DNA of 64,000 bases from Nymphaea colorata (lineage: Eukaryota; Streptophyta; Magnoliopsida; Nymphaeales; Nymphaeaceae). Under the pieces are notes generated by a model. It had not been told where the DNA came from. It searched no databases and was given only the letters and a program-made list of their open reading frames with translations. Made by a program: the position numbers and the translations under genes. The stretch is from contig NC_045140.1 in the NCBI RefSeq assembly GCF_008831285.2, positions 7,372,505-7,436,504 on the forward strand, given 5' to 3'. This document shows, one piece after another, positions 58,526 through 64,000 of this stretch (positions within the stretch are counted from its first letter, which is position 1; the number at the start of each line of letters is the position of its first letter).

Positions 58526-58635
58526 CCATAGGTGCCCTCGCCGATCTGCTCGAGCTTCTCGAAGCAATCGACGCTCTGCGATCCCCACGAGGGAGACTCA
58601 TCGAGGTTCAGCTGCCCGGGTGCGGCCGCCGCCAT
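58526..58635 (-). pseudogene. CDKC exon 1 (start codon and Gly-rich loop)
   Basis: ATG at 58635-58633 (minus) encodes MAAAAPGQLNLDESPSWG, then SQSVDCFEKLEQIGEGTYG. This is the standard CDKC N-terminus (MAxAAPGQLN.DESPSWGSRSVDCFEKLEQIGEGTYG) with the Gly-rich loop GEGTYG. It ends GG at the donor, in phase with exon 2 at 45432. The exon is undamaged. However, the first downstream sequence is a truncated terminal exon and duplicated 3' flank, and the catalytic exons are missing, so no normal kinase can be made from this locus. Confidence 0.9.
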
Positions 58636-59486
58636 CTGTCGCTGCCTCCCACCCTCCTGTCCCCACTTGAGGCGTCGTCAAGGAAAGCACCGAAAGCCTT
58701 ACGCGCCTATTTCAAGCAATCTCTTCGTCCTCCTCCTTCTGCTGCTGCTCCTGTACGTCAACAGGAGGGGATGAAGCAGAGACGGTTTCCGCAGAGGGTT
58801 TTCCCAATTCGAAGAGGATGAAGAAGAAAGCGAAAGTACAGGGATGCAACGACCTTGGCTTCTTTGCCAGTAAATCCAAGAGCAACAACGTAATTTACTC
58901 AGCCTTCAAGAATGGCTCTCCATCCACGAGTCGCCTAGGCTAGAGATATTCAGGAAATGTCTGTAAAACCAAAGGGGCATGTTTCGTTAAAATATTTGCC
59001 GTATGAAACGCAACAATAATCTGATAGCCACTTCATGAAAAATGACGCTCATGTTTATGTTTGTAGAAACATATTCCCTACTGATATAATTATTATTTTT
59101 TATTCATAGGTGAGCGGGTGCCTTGATCGTCTTAAACTAAAAACAATAGTTTAATCCGATATAATCATATGGATACTTATAAATCATGTTTCTTGAAAAT
59201 AAAATCATGATTAAAATTCGTTTCTTACGCACTGATATGGATCAAGAAAAAGAGTTCATAGAGAAACGCCCAAAACCGATCAAAATTAAACCTTGTGCCA
59301 ATTGAAACCCTAAACCGATTGAAAGAGGTATTGAGAGAGCGAGGCGTGGATGGAGAGACAGAGAGAGTAAAAGGAGGTCATCACCTTTTCACCCGGCTGA
59401 GAAGGTCGGAGACCTCGTCGCTGGAGCTGGTGGCGCCCGCTGCACGGCTTTGGGAAAGGAACGAAAAGGAGAGCGACTGGGAGTGG
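58636..59486 (-). promoter_or_regulatory. Upstream region of CDKC exon 1
   Basis: 58636 to about 58860 is GC-rich and CT/GA-biased, as expected of a plant 5' leader. Beyond that is AT-rich sequence. 59290-59480 is a second GC-rich, leader-like patch that abuts the broken Sec24 exon. No convincing TATA box was fixed. Confidence 0.4.
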
Positions 59487-59534
59487 AACAGTTGAATCAT
59501 ATGTTGCAAAACCAACCATGTTCCGAGGACTCTC
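59487..59534 (-). pseudogene. Sec24/CEF-like exon, truncated
   Basis: After acceptor ATATTACAG the minus strand reads ESPRNMVGFATYDSTV, matching plant Sec24-like CEF EGPRTxVGIATFDSTI in the trunk (vWA-like) domain. The family continues HFYNLK; here it switches to unrelated GC-rich sequence at about 59487. The break cuts the domain in the middle of a strand, so the gene is truncated. Confidence 0.85.
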
Positions 59535-62164
59535 CTGTAATATGACATTGCAAAAAAAAACTTTACACAGAACCCTCCCAATGATAGAAGTCTCAACAAT
59601 GCATAACAACACAATGCCGTAGATATCAAATGAAATACATTTTGAAAAACAAATAACAGAACATCAACAGAAATGCACAAAGATGCAGTTTTTCTCCTCA
59701 TTTTTGGAACAATTAAGAGATGGTTTAGAATCAACAATTTAACGCAAAAAAACAAGTTAAAGCATGCCATAAGACTCATTACCACAAAAATAGTTTCTCG
59801 CTTGGACTGAGAGACATGATGATAAAATCATAAAACTAGAATGTCAGCTCAAGTGATAGGGACATGAAGCTAAAAAATAGAAAGACGAAGATCCAAGGTA
59901 AAGGAAGGAAAGAGAGCCAAGACAGCAAGAGCCTCATACCCAGTATATTTAAATGGTGGTGTTTATATGAGAAGTCATAACAAATTATAAATGCAACTTT
60001 TGCCCTCTATCCTAGCTGTCATAACCAGCTGTGGATCAGCTCCAAACATGCTAAAATCCTAAAACAACAACCTTATATGCCATTGCCACAAGTAGTCAAA
60101 TGTCAAAGGCAGTGCAGAGGAGGATATTTCTCCCCTTCAATAGACACTGTTTTCTTCCCTGCTTAATAAATTTGTACACGAGTGGCTTCTTTGAGGATGC
60201 TTGCTTCTCGTCCCAATAACACATATAATGCAAACGAAGAGGAGGATATTTCTCCCCTTTAATAGCCACTCTTTTCTTTTCCCTGCTTAATAAAATTTGC
60301 ATATGAGTGGCCGCTTTGAGGATGCTTGATTCTTGTCCCAATAACACATAGAATGAGAACACACGATTCCAACATCCTCATGTGCTCCTCAAACAGCCAT
60401 CACACAATTTCAACATCCAGCAATGCTGTTTGCATCAAGTCGCAGGAAAGAATGGACTCGGCATGATAAGTGTTGACTGATGAGCATTCAGTCCTTGGCG
60501 TCTCAAGGTAAAACCGAAATGGCTTCTAAGGGAAGCAGAACACACGTCAGGGTGCATTCCACATGTCATGTTTGCTTCTACCACAGGGCCAGAGATCGCT
60601 AGAATGCTGCATTTGCATATTCAAATATCCTCCAAGGTGGATCAACCACTTTCATATCCTTTGCTATTTCAGCCTATATGACTTGCTGATTCAACATGGA
60701 AACCCTTTCATATAATTCTTGCAACAATTACCCTTGTCATTGTCACGATAACAACATGGGAACAACTATATTCATAAGAACGCTTTGTGGACTTAGGAGC
60801 TTAAACGTAAAATTTCTAACATTACTTCTTTGGAAAAAAGAGGAAATTTCTATATCCTAATTTTAAAGTTTAAACTTTAAAGTATTGATTTCTCCCTTAT
60901 CAGAGACACGCCCACGAAGTTTTACCAAAGTTAAATATGAAATTCAATAGTTATACTCCACATCATGCAACTTAGGCACGGTGCTTCTGTGTTCAGCCCC
61001 TTCCACCATCTCCGTTTTGCAAATATACCTCTTCACCAAAAACAATAATGAAGCCATTTTCCTAGTCGCATGTTTGGACCTTTACAAGCTAAACTATCCA
61101 ATTTAAATGACCAGAGACCGGCTGACAAGAAAAACACAATAAATACTAAAAGCAAATGAGTAGGGAAAGATAAAGAACAGCACTATCATCAAACTATTTA
61201 TCTGTATATGGTTTCATCTGCTACTAACATTTACCAATAAAAATGTGCAAACTGTAGAACACAATTTGTAAACAGTTTCAGACTTCATGGTATGCTTGCA
61301 TCATTGAGATATGATTGTTTTCAGATAACACAAACGTGAAAATTTTCACATTGACACATGATCATTTTCAGTTGGCAAGACCAAATTGATATCCAAATTT
61401 GTAACGAATTAGGTTGTTATAGGTTAGTCGAGTGTTATGGCCACACAAACACCAAAATTCATTGCCTAATTGAGGCAGAGAGAGGGAACTAAAGGTTCAA
61501 TGATGTCTTTCCCATTAATAAGTTGTCTGAAGTGCAAATATGTTCCTTCCCAAGGGTCAAATTCAAATGTTTACAATGATGACAGTAAAAATATTCAACA
61601 AAGAGCTATTCAATACCAAAAAATAAATAATTACACATAATGTATGTGCAATAGATTCACCTTCCCCATGCATCACTTTTATACCATGTATAAAATTTGG
61701 GATCAAATTTAAAAGTTCTACATATAAATGTACAAAGATCTCCAGTTTTTCGGATCTTTTGAGGTAAACAGACTTGTGTTGAGGAAATTCATTTCAATAG
61801 TTTCCCAAGTTTTAGCTTCATCCATCCATCATAATGTAACAAACAACATTCAAGAAAAAAATGAAGCTAACTATTTTTGCAGATATTAACCTTCCCAAAT
61901 CCATTCTTAATAAATGCATTCACAATTTTGATCAAAATAGTCGCCCATATTTTTGTCCTCCTAACTCCTCCTTCATTTTATAATTTCAAATATTGAATCC
62001 TTAATAGATTTCAATAACAAGGGGACAAAAGGTTTGTACCAACCATTTTTCTGCATATCAGGCCCTCAAGAATCTACTGCTTAGAATCCCAAGTTTAGAT
62101 GGCATGCATATAATAAAAAAGATGATATCTAGGAACCATGTAAGCAAAGTGGATCAAAACTTAC
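59535..62164 (-). other. Sec24-like intron, with a 122-bp tandem repeat
   Basis: About 2.6 kb between the two Sec24 exons. AT-rich; no other exon recognised. A direct repeat is annotated separately at 60117-60360. Confidence 0.6.
60117..60360. repeat. Two-copy tandem repeat, period 122 bp
   Basis: GAGGAGGATATTTCTCCCCTT...CCCAATAACACATA occurs at 60117 and 60239 with about 10% divergence. Confidence 0.9.
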
Positions 62165-62284
62165 AGGAAGGTCATTAATGCTTTGAGCCACTGCACTGCA
62201 AGCTGCTGCAGTTGCCCCACTTTGAATGGCATTCATGGAGACATCCACAAGGAAGAAAAAAACAGCAGGCATTGGATCACGAAC
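62165..62284 (-). pseudogene. Sec24/CEF-like exon, start of trunk domain
   Basis: 120 bp, acceptor TTGCAG and donor CCTTCCT followed by GTAAGT. Encodes VRDPMPAVFFFLVDVSMNAI, then QSGATAAACSAVAQSINDLP. This matches plant Sec24-like CEF (VRDPMPAVYFFLIDVSMNAIQTGATAAAC). Sec24 is the cargo-binding subunit of the COPII inner coat that buds vesicles from the ER. Exon intact and in phase with both neighbours; the gene is broken downstream at 59487. Confidence 0.92.
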
Positions 62285-63090
62285 CTGCAATTTATAGGTT
62301 TAAAATGCAGTAGGTGAACATAAGAGCATAGTTTCTTAATACACAGCTTGAAACCAGAAAACTAAGAAACAGTTACAATATCCAAAACTAACATTTGGAT
62401 CAGAATTGCTATTTACACATCACCAATCAACAGAGTAGAATGATATCAGCTGCACATATAACTTTGTAATTAAATCATACTAAAAAAAGCCAAAAAAAAA
62501 AAGGTTTTTTTGTGTGTTTTTCCTGTTGTCAGAAAAAAATGAGTTTTCAGAAAAAAATGATTTTAATATCTTTATAGATTTCTCTTAACATATTATTAAT
62601 TATTTTGAATTTCATCAATTTTTTGTAAAAAAATTGTAGAGAATTCAAATTTCCATATATTTCCATTACTTATTTACATTTTCAAAACTTTTTACCCCGA
62701 GAAAAGGCTTGTCAATAAAAGCTAAGATCGATATTTATGACAAAGCAATCAATATGATGTGCACATTATTGTTAACCAAAAAGGAGAAAAAAGACCAATA
62801 ATAGGGAACTTTGCATAAAAAAAATATAAAATCAAGGACAGTAATAAACATCAACAGTGCTGTTGCACTCATCCATTTCAAACTTCAAAGGAATCACAGT
62901 AAATGACCAACTAAAAACATGCCAGCAACAACCAACATCGCACTCCAACACATAGCTGCTAAATGATGTTGTGCCATGATTGATTGCAAAAATGTGCTTT
63001 ACTCAACCCCAAACAGCACCACTTTTCAAAAAGGAAAACTAACTGACAAGCAAATAGCAGTGAAAACTTTAGGAATCATCAATTCCTAAC

Positions 63091-63218
63091 CATGTATTCC
63101 TTTGAGGCAACAAATTCATCGGTTCCCCGGCACAATTCAGGCCTTTCATCAGCATCCCGACGCCTACAATCGGGTCCTAAATTGCAGTAATAGTCGCGAG
63201 GTGTCTCATCAGTAAAAC
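63091..63218 (-). pseudogene. Sec24/CEF-like exon, end of zinc finger region
   Basis: 128 bp, acceptor TTTGCAG and donor TACATG followed by GTTAGG. Encodes GFTDETPRDYYCNLGPDCRR, then RDADERPELCRGTDEFVASKEYM, the segment just after the Sec24 zinc finger. Open and conserved. The remaining 5' exons (disordered N-terminus, CxxC pairs) should lie beyond 64000. Whether the gene is still transcribed from its own promoter cannot be told here. Confidence 0.92.
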
Positions 63219-64000
63219 CTGCAAACAGGATAGTTATGCATAGTTATTGTAGAGACTACAAAATAGATAGGAAATAAGGAGTAAAACCTTTACAGTTAAT
63301 CAAACGGGCTGAATTAGGAGAGTTTTGAGATGAAACTACAGCTTGACTACAGATTGATAGGAAATGTGTCAATCTTGTCCCCTTTTGGTTCGGCTCCAGA
63401 GAGAATTACAAGAAAAAAGAGTTTTGTTTAATTTAAATTGATAGAAATAATTATCATGCTCTATTAAGCAGAAATAGACATAACTCAATGGCTCAAGAAT
63501 GCATTGAACTTGATGGTGAAAATCAAGTTGCAGTTAGATACAATTAACTATATTATCGATTTCATATACAAAAATGCTCGTACATATAAATCAGGCAAAA
63601 ATTAAGTGCTCAAAGTTAGAGAATTTGATTACCGGTAATGTCTAATTTATACACTGCCAAACATTTACAGTAGTGTAAAAAGGCTATTAAATACATGTTC
63701 TTAGGCATTTAATTGTTTAGAGTTTTGTTTCTTTAAAAAATAGTTACCATGTAACGCATATGGAATTTTCAACCATCCGGAAAGGACATAGACAATAATA
63801 TACCTCTTTTCCGACCATGGTCACAATTACAGTCATCAAGCTTCTATTAGCGAGGGTTTTATTGGCATTTTTCAGCAAAGCTGATTTTCTCAAAAAAACT
63901 CAAGAATTCAAAATTTTAAAATGACAAAAACAATAAAAAAATTAAATGAAAATCAACAATTTTGTATTATTTATTACAAATATATACACGAATATTCAAA
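63219..64000 (-). other. Probable Sec24-like intron, no feature seen
   Basis: AT-rich sequence upstream of the 63091-63218 exon on the minus strand. I see no exon, repeat or transposon end in it. Confidence 0.5.

Noticed and set aside
1-64000. tRNA, rRNA, CRISPR array or a novel defence-type gene cluster
   Set aside because: No such structure seen. The repeats are LTRs, tandem gene units or microsatellites, and the only tRNA-like sequence is the B box of the SINE-like insert.

Overview
This is a 64-kb piece of a plant (angiosperm-type) nuclear genome. The evidence is several Ty1/copia LTR retrotransposons primed by initiator Met-tRNA, intron-containing fragments of three conserved plant genes (CDKC-type cyclin-dependent kinase, Sec24-like COPII coat protein, clathrin heavy chain), AT-rich intergenic DNA, and a tRNA-derived SINE-like insertion. 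There is no bacterial or organellar gene content, no operon and no CRISPR array. I cannot name the species.

Layout. 1-3125: 3' part of a decayed copia element (family A). 3554-8997: complete copia element B with TSD CATAA, two LTRs, PBS, PPT and an open 1440-residue polyprotein. 9003-10544: host DNA with one unidentified exon-like stretch. 10545-15862: block P, which carries a degraded clathrin heavy chain exon. 15863-42886: five head-to-tail copies (U1-U5) of a unit of about 1778 bp holding the last two exons of a CDKC pseudogene. U3 is split by an 8.6-kb composite insertion (20334-28919) and U4 by copia element C (31388-40933), which itself contains a family A element in opposite orientation (33764-38328). 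42887-45992: block Q with three further CDKC exons. 45993-58097: two more, partly truncated, rounds of P-U-Q. 58098-58635: remnant of CDKC intron 1 and exon 1. 59487-63218: three exons of a Sec24/CEF-like gene, cut off inside the third.

All recognised host exons lie on the minus strand. The CDKC exons keep their normal order (exon 1 at 58.6 kb, exon 2 at 45.4 kb, later exons at 44.2 and 43.9 kb, last two at 41.8-41.3 kb), but the kinase core exons are absent. Every copy of the last two exons shares a nonsense codon and a frameshift, so a gene that was already dead was amplified.

The main interest is structural. The window records hierarchical tandem duplication, nested retrotransposition, and two insertions with anomalous ends that look like templated repair or aberrant reverse transcription. 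The clearest case is 20334-28919: one TSD pair (GTCTC) encloses a full element B', 3.1 kb copied in inverted orientation from the 1-3553 locus (including that locus's own CATAA target site), and a 58-62 bp LTR stub joined through a TTGT microhomology. I found no evidence of a new enzymatic or defence system. Positions of breakpoints are read by eye and may be off by a few bases.
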